From assembly GCA_034002405.1 (NCBI GenBank), contig JAVFAS010000003.1, positions 62,001 to 126,000 on the forward strand: a stretch of DNA of 64,000 bases, in the 5' to 3' direction. The notes under the pieces are model-generated. The model did not search any database. It had not been told where the DNA came from and worked only from the letters and a program-made list of their open reading frames with translations. Shown in pieces: positions 9,626 to 17,919 of the stretch. This DNA comes from SZUA-365 sp034002405. GTDB taxonomy: Bacteria > Bacteroidota > Ignavibacteria > SZUA-365. Position 1 is the stretch's first letter; each line of letters starts with the position of its first letter. A program made the position numbers and the translations under genes.

Positions 9626-10243
9626 ATGAAAATCGGCATCCGCTCCATGCAAGCCCGCATCACTCCCGCCATCACGGCATCCATTCTCCGCACGGCACGC
9701 GGCGCGATCGAGGCACGGTTGCGACACGAAGAGGAGGCGCCGCCCGAGCTCGTCGCGGAGCTCGTCGACGCGCCGGAGGTCAGCGGCGTGTTCGTCACCG
9801 TGCATGTGCATGGGGCCTTGCGCGGGTGCATCGGTTTTCTGGCATTGCAGGGTTCGCTCGCCGCGACGATCGCGGAAGCCGCGCGCCGGGCCGCGGCACA
9901 TGATACACGGTTCGCCCCGGTGACACGCGACGAACGCGAAGCGATGACGGTGGAGGTCACGTTGCTCGCTCCTCTCGAGCGCATCGCGGATCCCGATGAT
10001 TTCGAGATCGGCGTTCATGGCCTCGTTCTTGAATATCTTGGCCGACGGGGATTGCTCCTTCCGCAGGTCGCCGTTGACCAAGGATGGGACCGGCAGCAAT
10101 TTCTTTCCGGCGTCTGCCGAAAGGCCATGCTCCCCGATCGAAGCTGGGAACATCCCGATGCGACGCTGTCCCGTTTCGAAGGGCTGGTCCTTCGTGAAAC
10201 GGAATCGCATGCCACGCCCGCTCCCGAGCGACGCACCGACTGA
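9626..10243 (+). CDS. amrA: AmmeMemoRadiSam system protein A (AMMECR1 domain)
   Basis: A 205-residue AMMECR1-domain protein. The core shows VSGVFVTVHVHGALRGCIG around residue 50, including the strictly conserved LRGCIG, and later LLLPQVAVDQGWDRQQFL, both typical of the family. The first gene of a + strand unit, followed 66 bp later by the MEMO-family partner. In the AmmeMemoRadiSam system this protein is co-encoded with a MEMO protein and a radical SAM enzyme; the biochemical role is not established. Start at 9626 or at the in-frame ATG 21 bases later. Confidence 0.9.
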   Translation: MKIGIRSMQARITPAITASILRTARGAIEARLRHEEEAPPELVAELVDAPEVSGVFVTVHVHGALRGCIGFLALQGSLAATIAEAARRAAAHDTRFAPVTRDEREAMTVEVTLLAPLERIADPDDFEIGVHGLVLEYLGRRGLLLPQVAVDQGWDRQQFLSGVCRKAMLPDRSWEHPDATLSRFEGLVLRETESHATPAPERRTD

Positions 10244-10309
10244 CCGCGCATCCCGTGACGCACAACCAAAGGAAACGACCGCAATGACAGCAGTACCGAG
10301 GAGCATTCG

Positions 10310-11146
10310 ATGAAAGCGATGCAAATCCGTCCCCCGGCGGTCAGCGGACTGTTCTATCCTGCCGATCCTACCCTTCTTTCTCTCACCATCGATCGCCTGC
10401 TCGAGGAGCAGGCACCACCGACGGTGGCGGGTCATCCGCTGGCGATCGTCAGTCCCCATGCGGGTATTGCCTATTCAGGACCCACGGCGGCAGCGGCGTA
10501 CGCCCTGCTGCGACGGCGGATGTTCCGGACGGCGGTGATTGTCTCCCCCAGTCATCGGGAATACTTCAACGGGATCTCGGTGTATGATGGCGACGCGTAC
10601 CGCACCCCGCTCGGATTGATCAATGTGGATGTGGAACTGCGCGATCAGCTGCTTGCGCACAAAGGGGTGATCATGTCATCACCGCTGGGACACCGCGACG
10701 AACATGCGATCGAAGTACAGCTTCCCTTTCTGCAGCGCATCAATCCTGATGCGAAAGTCCTGCCGATCGTCATGGGTGACCAACGCAGCGAGTACTGCCT
10801 CATCCTCGCCCAGGCGCTTGCCGATATCCTCACATCCGACCACATTCTGATCGCCAGCAGCGACCTCTCGCATTTCCACGATCAGGAACACGCCCTGCCG
10901 CGCGACCGCGTGATCGCGGAAAGCATCACCGCGTTCAAGCCGATGCGGCTGCTCGAGGATCTGTCCAGCCATCGCGGCGAAGCCTGCGGCGGGGGTCCCA
11001 TCGCGACGGTGATGAGCGCGGCACAGGCCATGGGAGCGGACGCGGGCACGATCTTGCATCAATGCACGTCGGGTGATGTCACCGGCGACATGCAGCGCGT
11101 CGTGGGCTATCTGTCCGCCGCATTCACGATCTCACGCATGCCCTGA
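10310..11146 (+). CDS. amrB: AmmeMemoRadiSam system protein B (MEMO1 family)
   Basis: A 278-residue MEMO-family protein with all family motifs: VSGLFYPADP at the N-terminus, SPHAGIAYSG near residue 48, SPSHREYF, LGHRDEHAIEVQLPFLQ near residue 125, SSDLSHFH, and CGGGPIATVM near residue 225. Known MEMO proteins share a fold with aromatic-ring-opening dioxygenases and have conserved metal-binding His/Asp residues, which seem present. The radical SAM member of the triad is not in this window, so it must be elsewhere or absent. Confidence 0.92.
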   Translation: MKAMQIRPPAVSGLFYPADPTLLSLTIDRLLEEQAPPTVAGHPLAIVSPHAGIAYSGPTAAAAYALLRRRMFRTAVIVSPSHREYFNGISVYDGDAYRTPLGLINVDVELRDQLLAHKGVIMSSPLGHRDEHAIEVQLPFLQRINPDAKVLPIVMGDQRSEYCLILAQALADILTSDHILIASSDLSHFHDQEHALPRDRVIAESITAFKPMRLLEDLSSHRGEACGGGPIATVMSAAQAMGADAGTILHQCTSGDVTGDMQRVVGYLSAAFTISRMP

Positions 11147-11211
11147 GCAACCATTCGCGCGTCCACACGACCGCACGGACCCTTCCGACCTATCCAATCA
11201 CCTCGTCCGAG

Positions 11212-12099
11212 ATGCCCTTGTCCGATACAACCTCCACCGCGCCCTTCCCGTCTTCTCCGGTACTCCTCCTCGTTGGTGCGGGACGTGTGGGAATGAATCT
11301 GCTTCGGTACTGCGCCACGCGCGGCATGGCGATCGCGATGGTTGTGGAGCCCGAAATTCAACGCCACCCATCGATCCGTGGCACCGTCCCCGACGCCGCA
11401 GTCCTCTCCCGTGTCCCCGCCCGGCTCCCGGCCGGCATCACGCATGTCGTGCTCGCCGTGCCCGATGCCCTGATCGCGCATGTGGCGCAAGAACTCCGAC
11501 ACATCCTCACGCCCGGGCATTCCCCGCTCGTGTTCCATTGCTCGGGAACCCTGGGATCGGATCAGCTCTCACCCCTGGTGGCGGTCGGCTGCCTTGCCGG
11601 CTGCATGCACCCAATGCAGAGTTTTCACTCCGATGATCTTGAGAACAACGATCTCGAGGGCATCGGCTGCGGCATCGAAGGAAGCGATGCATTCTGGAGA
11701 GCCGCGCGGACGTTCGCGGAGTCGCTGGATTGGCATCCCCTGCGGGTCGATGCAGCACGGAAGGTATTGTATCATGCGGCGTGCGTGTTCGCGGGAAATT
11801 TCACCACGGTGCTCGCGGCCGTCGCGGAGGATCTGCTCCACCGCGCCGCCACCGATTCCGCCGATGCGAAGCTGTCGCATCTGCTTCCGATGATGCGGAC
11901 GGTCCTCGCTCGCCTGGAAAAAACACCGCCGGGAACGGCACTCACGGGTCCCGCCGCGCGCGGTGATCGTGAAACCATCGCGCGGCATCGGCGGACGTTG
12001 GAAGCGGTCGATCCGGAGCTGGCGGAATTGTACGCGGGGCTGAGCGAGCTGGCGGCGCGGGTGGTGAAGGGGGAAAGAGGTGAAGAGGTGAAGGGGTGA
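11212..12099 (+). CDS. Rossmann-fold and DUF2520 domain protein (putative oxidoreductase)
   Basis: A 295-residue protein. Residues 15-120 are a Rossmann fold with the glycine-rich LLLVGAGRVGMNLLRY, then VVLAVPDALI and VFHCSGTLGSDQLSPL. The rest is DUF2520, with MHPMQSF and a helical dimerisation region carrying KVLYHAACVFAGNF. The fold resembles pyrroline-5-carboxylate reductase and 3-hydroxyisobutyrate dehydrogenase, so an NAD(P)-dependent reaction is likely, but the substrate is unknown. The last residues (VVKGERGEEVKG) are encoded by the octamer repeat at 12064, so the extreme C-terminus is probably variable. It follows amrB by 65 bp on the same strand. Confidence 0.82.
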   Translation: MPLSDTTSTAPFPSSPVLLLVGAGRVGMNLLRYCATRGMAIAMVVEPEIQRHPSIRGTVPDAAVLSRVPARLPAGITHVVLAVPDALIAHVAQELRHILTPGHSPLVFHCSGTLGSDQLSPLVAVGCLAGCMHPMQSFHSDDLENNDLEGIGCGIEGSDAFWRAARTFAESLDWHPLRVDAARKVLYHAACVFAGNFTTVLAAVAEDLLHRAATDSADAKLSHLLPMMRTVLARLEKTPPGTALTGPAARGDRETIARHRRTLEAVDPELAELYAGLSELAARVVKGERGEEVKG

Positions 12100-12103
12100 A
12101 AGG
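12064..12103. repeat. Octamer tandem repeat GTGAAGGG-type, five units
   Basis: Five 8-bp units (GTGAAGGG, GGAAAGAG, GTGAAGAG, GTGAAGGG, GTGAAAGG) cover the last codons of the DUF2520 gene and its stop, and end two bases before the convergent glycosyltransferase gene. The unit is the reverse complement of the TTCACCCC unit at 22591-22654. Confidence 0.88.
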
Positions 12104-12104
12104 G

Positions 12105-13361
12105 TCAGGCTGTGAGGGTGTGTTTCCAGATGAGTTTTTCCTGGGACCAGTGGTAGTGGAAGGAAGCGGTTTGCGCGGACTCCCGCGCGCGGGCGTAGCG
12201 GGTCGGATCGTCGAGAAGAGTACGGATGGCACGAAGGACGAGTTGGCGATCGGTGGGATCGACGGCGATACCCGCACCTGTCTCACGCAGGACGGCGCCG
12301 ATTTCGGGGAAGTCGCTGCCGACCACGGGCACACCGCAGGCAAGGTACTCGAAGAGCTTGTTCGGCAGACTGAGATAATAACTGCGACCGAGATTCTCGA
12401 TCATGCACAGGCCAAGATCGGCGGAAGCGGTCCAGTGCGGGAGATCCGATGACGGGACCGCCGGGATCAGGTGAACACGATCCGATACTCCGTTGATCGC
12501 CGCCGCGGCGAGGATGTCATCACGCAGCGGACCATCCCCCAGAAAAACGAGTTCGCAATCCGGCAGGTCCGGCATGAGCTCGACCAGTGGCAGCGCACCG
12601 CGGCCGCGCTGCAGTCCCCCCTGTGAAAGCAGGATACGGCGATCGGAGGAACATCCAATCGTTTCCCGTAGACGCTGTGATGGTGCGGGAGCGGAGAAAT
12701 CCGGGACGTTGCGCACCACGCGTACATCACGGAAACGGTGGCGGAGAATCGCGGCGATGGACGCATTGACCGTCAGCACGATATCCGCGCGCGCGGCGAC
12801 GCGACGCTCGACCGTGGTCCAGAATCGCTGCATCAGACCGCGCCCCTGCAGCGCCGCGATCGCGGAATACAACTCCCGTGCGTCGTAAATCAGACGCGCG
12901 TTCCGTCCCCGGCATCCGCGCGCGGCACCCGGGAGCGAATACAGATCGGCGGCAACGCAGGTGTCGGCCGCCAGCCGCCGCGACACGAGGTTGCACTGTC
13001 GCCAGAATCGTGGCAGTGCCCGCCGCAGCGACCCGTGCATGGGAATCGTGATGACGTCGTATTCGCCCGTCTCCCCTCTCTTGCGCTCCGGCAGACCGTC
13101 TTCCGCCACACCCTCTTCCGGCTGCGTGGCAGTTCCATCGGGCGTGCGGTCTTCCTCATCCTTCAGCGTGTCATTCCCATCCTTCAGCGTGTCATTCCCA
13201 TCCGACAGCGTGTCATTCCCATCCGACACTGGTCGTGGCGGACACAGGTGCACGATGACCACGTCCGCGGTTTCCGCCGCGGTTTCGGCCATGCGGCGCA
13301 GACGCGAGTCCCGCGTCACATCTCCCACGAACGTGAAACAGACGAGCGGACGACGCCCCAT
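12105..13361 (-). CDS. Glycosyltransferase, GT4-like (group 1)
   Basis: A 418-residue protein with two Rossmann-like halves. The N-terminal half starts LVCFTFVGDVTRDSRLRR. The C-terminal half carries LSQGGLQRGRGALPLVELM, ELVFLGDGPLRDDI and the donor-site region SLPNKLFEYLACGVPVVGSDFPEIG, the usual GT4 E-x7-E-type area. It likely transfers a sugar from a nucleotide donor to an envelope polysaccharide or glycoprotein. It is the last gene of an operon with two PorV-like proteins (6 bp gap), so it may glycosylate exported or surface molecules. Residues 46-66 are an in-frame 7-residue tandem repeat. The extreme N-terminal acceptor domain is otherwise ordinary. Confidence 0.88.
   Translation of the reverse strand: MGRRPLVCFTFVGDVTRDSRLRRMAETAAETADVVIVHLCPPRPVSDGNDTLSDGNDTLKDGNDTLKDEEDRTPDGTATQPEEGVAEDGLPERKRGETGEYDVITIPMHGSLRRALPRFWRQCNLVSRRLAADTCVAADLYSLPGAARGCRGRNARLIYDARELYSAIAALQGRGLMQRFWTTVERRVAARADIVLTVNASIAAILRHRFRDVRVVRNVPDFSAPAPSQRLRETIGCSSDRRILLSQGGLQRGRGALPLVELMPDLPDCELVFLGDGPLRDDILAAAAINGVSDRVHLIPAVPSSDLPHWTASADLGLCMIENLGRSYYLSLPNKLFEYLACGVPVVGSDFPEIGAVLRETGAGIAVDPTDRQLVLRAIRTLLDDPTRYARARESAQTASFHYHWSQEKLIWKHTLTA
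13161..13223. repeat. In-frame 21-bp tandem repeat inside the glycosyltransferase gene
   Basis: Three 21-bp units at 13161-13181, 13182-13202 and 13203-13223; the first two are identical and the third differs at two bases. On the coding strand they read DGNDTL plus Ser or Lys. The unit length keeps frame, so copy-number change would lengthen a surface loop without breaking the enzyme. Confidence 0.92.
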
Positions 13362-13367
13362 CGTCGC

Positions 13368-14297
13368 TTACAGGAGTACCGACAGCGCCACGGTGTGCGC
13401 GTTGCCGAACACTTCGGAGAACGGTGTGAATGCATAGTCGAAACGCAGCGTGCCATACATGGCACCGGCACCGAGGGAGATGTCCTTCGTCTCGTAGCCG
13501 GTCTGATACCCGGCGCGGAGAAAGACCATCCCGAGGTAATCGAATTCAATGCCGAGATTCAGGTGCGTACTGCTCTCCTCGAGCAGCGTCAATCCGTTGG
13601 CCTCGACGGTGAGGGCGCCCTTGACCGCCTCGATCGGGATCCAGTATGCCGCGCCATAGCGCAGAAGCATTGGCAAGGTGGTCGCCACACTGGCGAGTTC
13701 GCTCATGCTGCCGACATTCGCGAGTGTGATCCCGGTACGCAGATGTGCCAGATCCCCATCCGAAAACGGACGTACCGCCACGCCGAAATCGAAGGCATAT
13801 CCTCCCGCTTCGTCGACATGAATTTTTTCAAAAACGTATTTGGCGGTCACGCCGACGTCGACACCCTCGGCCACGGCAAAGGCCGCGCTGAGTCCACCGG
13901 CAAAATTGTTGTTGTCGGTCTCGGCCAGCACTTCGCCCGGACGATCACGAATCTCGATGCCTCCCACGCTGGTCAGACCGAGATGAATTCCGAAGGTCCA
14001 GCCGCGGGCCGGCAGCGTGACACCGATGAATTCGGTACTGATGTCCTCGATCCACTCATTGTGGGTGAACGTAATCGCGGCCTGATCGTCGTCGGCGAGC
14101 AGCGCCGGATTGTAATACATCGCGCTGCCACGATCGTCGCCCGCAACGCCCGCGTCGCCCATGCCGAGCGCGCGCGCCCCCACCCCGATTTTGAGGAAGG
14201 AAAGTCCGGCGCCGCCGGATTGCGCCCAGAGGGCAGCGGGAAACAGGAGCATGGCGAGCAGGACAAGCGTGAAGAGAATCGTCCGGAGTAGTTTCAT
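13368..14297 (-). CDS. PorV/PorQ-family outer membrane protein (second copy)
   Basis: A 309-residue protein with a clear signal peptide (residues 1-25, ending ALWAQ) and then GLSFLKIGVGARALGMGDAGVA and GSAMYYNPALLA, the N-terminal signature of PorV/PorQ-type barrels. The rest is alternating amphipathic strands ending in an aromatic-poor strand VALSVLL, consistent with a FadL-like beta-barrel. PorV carries T9SS cargo from the translocon to the attachment complex. Here it sits 18 bp after a paralogue and 6 bp before a glycosyltransferase. Confidence 0.85.
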   Translation of the reverse strand: MKLLRTILFTLVLLAMLLFPAALWAQSGGAGLSFLKIGVGARALGMGDAGVAGDDRGSAMYYNPALLADDDQAAITFTHNEWIEDISTEFIGVTLPARGWTFGIHLGLTSVGGIEIRDRPGEVLAETDNNNFAGGLSAAFAVAEGVDVGVTAKYVFEKIHVDEAGGYAFDFGVAVRPFSDGDLAHLRTGITLANVGSMSELASVATTLPMLLRYGAAYWIPIEAVKGALTVEANGLTLLEESSTHLNLGIEFDYLGMVFLRAGYQTGYETKDISLGAGAMYGTLRFDYAFTPFSEVFGNAHTVALSVLL

Positions 14298-14315
14298 GCG
14301 GAATCTCCCGATGGA

Positions 14316-15308
14316 TCAGAAATGCAGCGCGAACGACAGCACATGCGTTGGTGACGGCGCCACGGGCTCGAGGATGAAGGCATAATGGATCACGGGGTGT
14401 AACTGGGCCACGGGTTGCGCGATACTGAAACCGAAGGTGGGACGTGGATCGATGCCGGCGTCGGAAAAATCCACACGCTCGACCCCGCCACGAAGCCAAA
14501 TGTTCTCGGCCACCGGAACCTCGACCCCCAGTCGACCGAGCAGCACGCCGTCGATGATCTCGCCCTCGACCGCGGCGAGTCCTGCCTCGCCCGGCAGCGT
14601 GTACCCGACGCCCGCGCGCCAGATACGAGCAAAGGGATTCTCCGTCGCGTTCCCGCTTTCGGGTCCGTACAATTCCGAAGTGTCCCACTTGTATTTCGTC
14701 AGCAGTTCCTGCGCAACGATTCCGATGCGCAGCGACGGCGATACCGTATAGAGGATGCCCACATCGAGACCGAAGCCCGACGACGTCACGCCCTCATACA
14801 ATCCGGAATAATAGAATTTCGCGTTGAAGCCCACCGCGAGCCGATCGGAAAAGCGGGTGCCGAAATTCACCCCGAACTGGTTTTCGAACACACGCAGTTG
14901 CTCGGTCTTGAACCCGTCGCTATCGTACCCCTGGATATCGCCGTCGCCGGCATTGATCCAGGTGATCGACACGCCGGAGATGGACTGCACGCCGGGTTCG
15001 GCGGCGTAGATGTTCGCTTCCTTGTTGTAGATGCGCAGCATCTGCGTGTAGCTCACCTGATTGAGCACGCGCCCGAGGGAAAGAAATGAATAGCTGCCGT
15101 GCAGCACATGTCCTTCCTGAAACGCGCTCATGGCCGGATTATAATATGTCGACACGGTGCCGGACCGCACGGTGGTCATGGCATTGCCCATGCCCTGGCC
15201 ACGCGCGCCGAAACCGAGGCGCGTGAAGGCGCCGGCCGTGCCGTTCTGCGCATGGGACGGGAACGTGGCGATGAACAAAAGAACAGCGGAGAAGATAATC
15301 TTTTTCAT
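14316..15308 (-). CDS. PorV/PorQ-family outer membrane protein (first copy)
   Basis: A 330-residue protein. The ATG at 15308 is preceded by GGGAG and starts a good signal peptide (KKIIFSAVLLFIATFPSHAQ). The mature protein begins AGAFTRLGFGARGQGMGNA and VSTYYNPAMSAFQ, the same signature as its downstream neighbour but with low identity elsewhere. Strand-rich body, C-terminal FALHF, consistent with an outer-membrane barrel. It follows an exported propeller by 16 bp, which suggests that the barrel and the propeller work together. Confidence 0.85.
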   Translation of the reverse strand: MKKIIFSAVLLFIATFPSHAQNGTAGAFTRLGFGARGQGMGNAMTTVRSGTVSTYYNPAMSAFQEGHVLHGSYSFLSLGRVLNQVSYTQMLRIYNKEANIYAAEPGVQSISGVSITWINAGDGDIQGYDSDGFKTEQLRVFENQFGVNFGTRFSDRLAVGFNAKFYYSGLYEGVTSSGFGLDVGILYTVSPSLRIGIVAQELLTKYKWDTSELYGPESGNATENPFARIWRAGVGYTLPGEAGLAAVEGEIIDGVLLGRLGVEVPVAENIWLRGGVERVDFSDAGIDPRPTFGFSIAQPVAQLHPVIHYAFILEPVAPSPTHVLSFALHF

Positions 15309-15324
15309 GTTCGTGCGTTCTCCC

Positions 15325-16926
15325 CTACTGCAGCGCGATGGCTTTGGTCCACACCGGATCCCCGTCGTCGACCGTGACTTCGATATAATAGACGCCGTTG
15401 GCGACCTGCGTGCCGTCGTCGGTTTTCCCGTCCCAGATCTCATCCATCTCGCTGTCCGGCGTGCGCGACGCGTTCTGAATGAGCGTCCGCACCGGCATCA
15501 TCGCGAAATCATAAATGCGAATGGACACCGAGCCCCGACTGCCGGTCCGATAATGGATGCGCAGCACTTCGTCATCAGGCGCGAAGGGATTGGGATAGGC
15601 ATAGGCCTCGCCGGCCACGCCGATCGGCTGCGCCGCACGAAACAGAGTCCATTCCTGTCCGAAAAACTGTTCGCCGTCATCGCGCGTCCGCATCAGACCA
15701 TCGGCGTTGGAGACATACACATCATCGCCCATCGCGGCCACGGCGTAGCAGCGGGGCTCGGCGGCGATGCGCCGGGTCCGGCTGTCGACAAAATGCGAGA
15801 AGCCCACCCAGCTGAGTCCGGCATCATCCGAACGGTAGACACCACTGTTCGTCGCGGCGTAGACGACCTCGCCCTTGAAGCCGAAATTGTGCGTGAATTC
15901 GCCGCGCAGTGCCGTGCGCCAGCTCTGTCCCATATCGGTGGTGACACTGACCGCGCGATACTCGACCGGGTTGAGCGCGTTGACCGTCGCGGCCCACACA
16001 TGCGTGACCCCGCCGATGACGTTGTGCCCGATACCCACGACGAAATTGCCGGAGATCGGACTCGACTGATTGTTGAAGGTGAATTTCCGCCAGGACACTC
16101 CCCCGTCGGTCGAAAGATTGATGCCTCCCGCGGTGCCGACCCAGAGTGTGTCGTCGTTCATGGCATGCACCGAGAACACGCGATGATTGAGACTTTCAAC
16201 CAGGCCGAGGTCGGGACGGTTGACCGGGGAAAGACTGAAGCTGAGCGAATCCTCCGGAGAAATCGCGTCGATCTGATCGGGTGGGAGCACGACGGGGGTG
16301 AACGTCTGTCCGCCGTCGGTGGACTTCCGCAGGCCGCCCGCGAAGCTGGCGATATACACGCCGCGACCGGTCACCGCGAGGTCGTAGGTGATGTTGTTGA
16401 TCTCGGTGGTGACCGCCAATGCCTTGATGGTATTGTTCCCGTACGCAATGTCATACACCGACATATCGGAGGATTCCATCGGCTGTTTCACCTTCGTCCA
16501 GCTGCGGCCGAAATCCGTTGACACGGCAAGACCGAGGCCCTTGGGCAAGGCCCCCTGGTCGGTGTCTTCGGATCCCGCGAGCGACGCCCACAGCACCCCG
16601 CCATGGGCTTCCAGCGCCGCGATATCCTCGGTGTCGAACGGAGATTCGTCTCCCAGATGCCGCCAGGTCGCGCCGCGGTCGGCGGTGACGTCGAGTCCCT
16701 TCCCGCCGCCAACCCAGAGCGTGTCACCGCGGACGAGCAGATCGACCGCGCTGTTGGAGAGTGGCCGGTCGGAGGCACCGATGGCCGGTTTGGTCAGGGA
16801 GAAGTGTGACGGCCGCTCTTGCGCGCGTGCGGTGGTCGGCATGCAGGAAAGCAGCACGGCTCCCGTCAGCGCGACGGACAGCGGTGCGGCGATGAAGATT
16901 CCCTTGAAGAATGGTGCGAGTCGCAT
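15325..16926 (-). CDS. Exported beta-propeller with FlgD-like C-terminal domain
   Basis: A 533-residue protein with a signal peptide (residues 1-36, ending TARAQ), then propeller blades with VTADRGATW, STDFGRSW, STDGGQTF, STDGGVSW, TTDMGQSW and SDDAGLSW. Residues 445-533 form a FlgD-Ig-like domain (AYPNPFAPD, IYDFAMMPVRTL, WDGKTDDGTQVANGVYYIEV), a variant of the C-terminal signal used by T9SS cargo in Chlorobiota relatives. Its ATG overlaps the stop of the upstream lipoprotein (TGATG), so the two are translationally coupled. Probably surface-exposed; molecular role unknown. Confidence 0.85.
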   Translation of the reverse strand: MRLAPFFKGIFIAAPLSVALTGAVLLSCMPTTARAQERPSHFSLTKPAIGASDRPLSNSAVDLLVRGDTLWVGGGKGLDVTADRGATWRHLGDESPFDTEDIAALEAHGGVLWASLAGSEDTDQGALPKGLGLAVSTDFGRSWTKVKQPMESSDMSVYDIAYGNNTIKALAVTTEINNITYDLAVTGRGVYIASFAGGLRKSTDGGQTFTPVVLPPDQIDAISPEDSLSFSLSPVNRPDLGLVESLNHRVFSVHAMNDDTLWVGTAGGINLSTDGGVSWRKFTFNNQSSPISGNFVVGIGHNVIGGVTHVWAATVNALNPVEYRAVSVTTDMGQSWRTALRGEFTHNFGFKGEVVYAATNSGVYRSDDAGLSWVGFSHFVDSRTRRIAAEPRCYAVAAMGDDVYVSNADGLMRTRDDGEQFFGQEWTLFRAAQPIGVAGEAYAYPNPFAPDDEVLRIHYRTGSRGSVSIRIYDFAMMPVRTLIQNASRTPDSEMDEIWDGKTDDGTQVANGVYYIEVTVDDGDPVWTKAIALQ

Positions 16927-17738
16927 CAGCGAACGATCAGCTTGTGGATGACGACATTACTTGACAGACCGGAAAAGTCCAGTGCACGAAACTCGAAGCG
17001 ATATTCTCCGGTCGGCGTGCCGGGAGGCATCTGCACGCGGATCCCGTAGAAACCGTCTCCCGCGACCGGATCACCGCTTCCCGGCTGTCCGTCATCGCGG
17101 AGAAGAAACGGATTTCCGGATGAGGGACGTCCGTCAGGCAGGAATGAATTGAAGAACACCTGCTTGATATCCGCCAGGCCGCTTGGGTCGGTCACTTCCG
17201 CCGCAATATTGAACACCACGTTCTGCGACTGCAGCTCCACGGTGTCGGGCGCGGTGACGGACTCGATACGGGGCGGTTTGGACCCGAACATCACGCGCAG
17301 TTTCGCATGCGCGTTGTTGGCGGTGAGCCCCGTCTCGTCGGTGGCGAGAATGTCGATGCGGTAATCCCCGACGTCGCCCCGGCTGCGGGCGAAACGCACC
17401 GGCGAGGCGAACCCCTCGGCCGTTCGTTCCAGCGTCCCGGAGTGAAGCAGCGCTGTCTTTCCGTCCAGCCTGATCTCGTACCGGATCGTCCCGACGCGCT
17501 CGGGATGCAGCACGCGCACGCGGATTTCGAAGGGAATTTCGATCGGGTCGCTCGCCGTCTTGTCCTGTCCGCTCTTCACATCAACGGTGTCGGTGTCTAC
17601 GATGTACCGCGACAACTGTATATCCGTCAACAGGATAGCGCTTTCGCTGTGAGTGAAATCTACAACAGCGGCATCATCACTGCACGCGGCCACGAAAACC
17701 ATGGCGACGGCGAGGGAAAGCAATTTCATGTGGTGCAT
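16926..17738 (-). CDS. Lipoprotein with Ig-like domains, first gene of the PorV operon
   Basis: About 270 residues. The N-terminus MKLLSLAVAMVFVAACSDD carries a lipobox (VAAC), so the mature protein is lipidated. The remainder is predicted beta-sandwich, with IPFEIRVRVLHPE, SKPPRIESVTAPDTVELQSQNV and ending FRALDFSGLSSNVVIHKLIV, like proteins with Ig/cadherin-like folds and a choice-of-anchor style repeat. Start is either the ATG at 17738 or the one at 17729. It leads a compact operon of five genes: lipoprotein, propeller, two PorV-like barrels, glycosyltransferase. I do not recognise a family with a known function. Confidence 0.75.
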   Translation of the reverse strand: MHHMKLLSLAVAMVFVAACSDDAAVVDFTHSESAILLTDIQLSRYIVDTDTVDVKSGQDKTASDPIEIPFEIRVRVLHPERVGTIRYEIRLDGKTALLHSGTLERTAEGFASPVRFARSRGDVGDYRIDILATDETGLTANNAHAKLRVMFGSKPPRIESVTAPDTVELQSQNVVFNIAAEVTDPSGLADIKQVFFNSFLPDGRPSSGNPFLLRDDGQPGSGDPVAGDGFYGIRVQMPPGTPTGEYRFEFRALDFSGLSSNVVIHKLIVR

Positions 17739-17919
17739 GACTCGTGTCTGGTTTGCGGTGTATGATGAAGCCGAGGCATGTCTTTCGACATTGCCCCGGC
17801 TTACAATCACACTATCAAGGAGGCTCTGGTAACATACGGAGCGGACGATCCAAAGTCAATCGGAAAACCGTGACGGGATCCATTTTTGCCCATCCGCAAC
17901 GCCGCATCTCCTTCCCCGT

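Noticed and set aside
9626..11146. Complete AmmeMemoRadiSam operon
   Set aside because: No radical SAM gene with a CxxxCxxC motif is found on either strand nearby.
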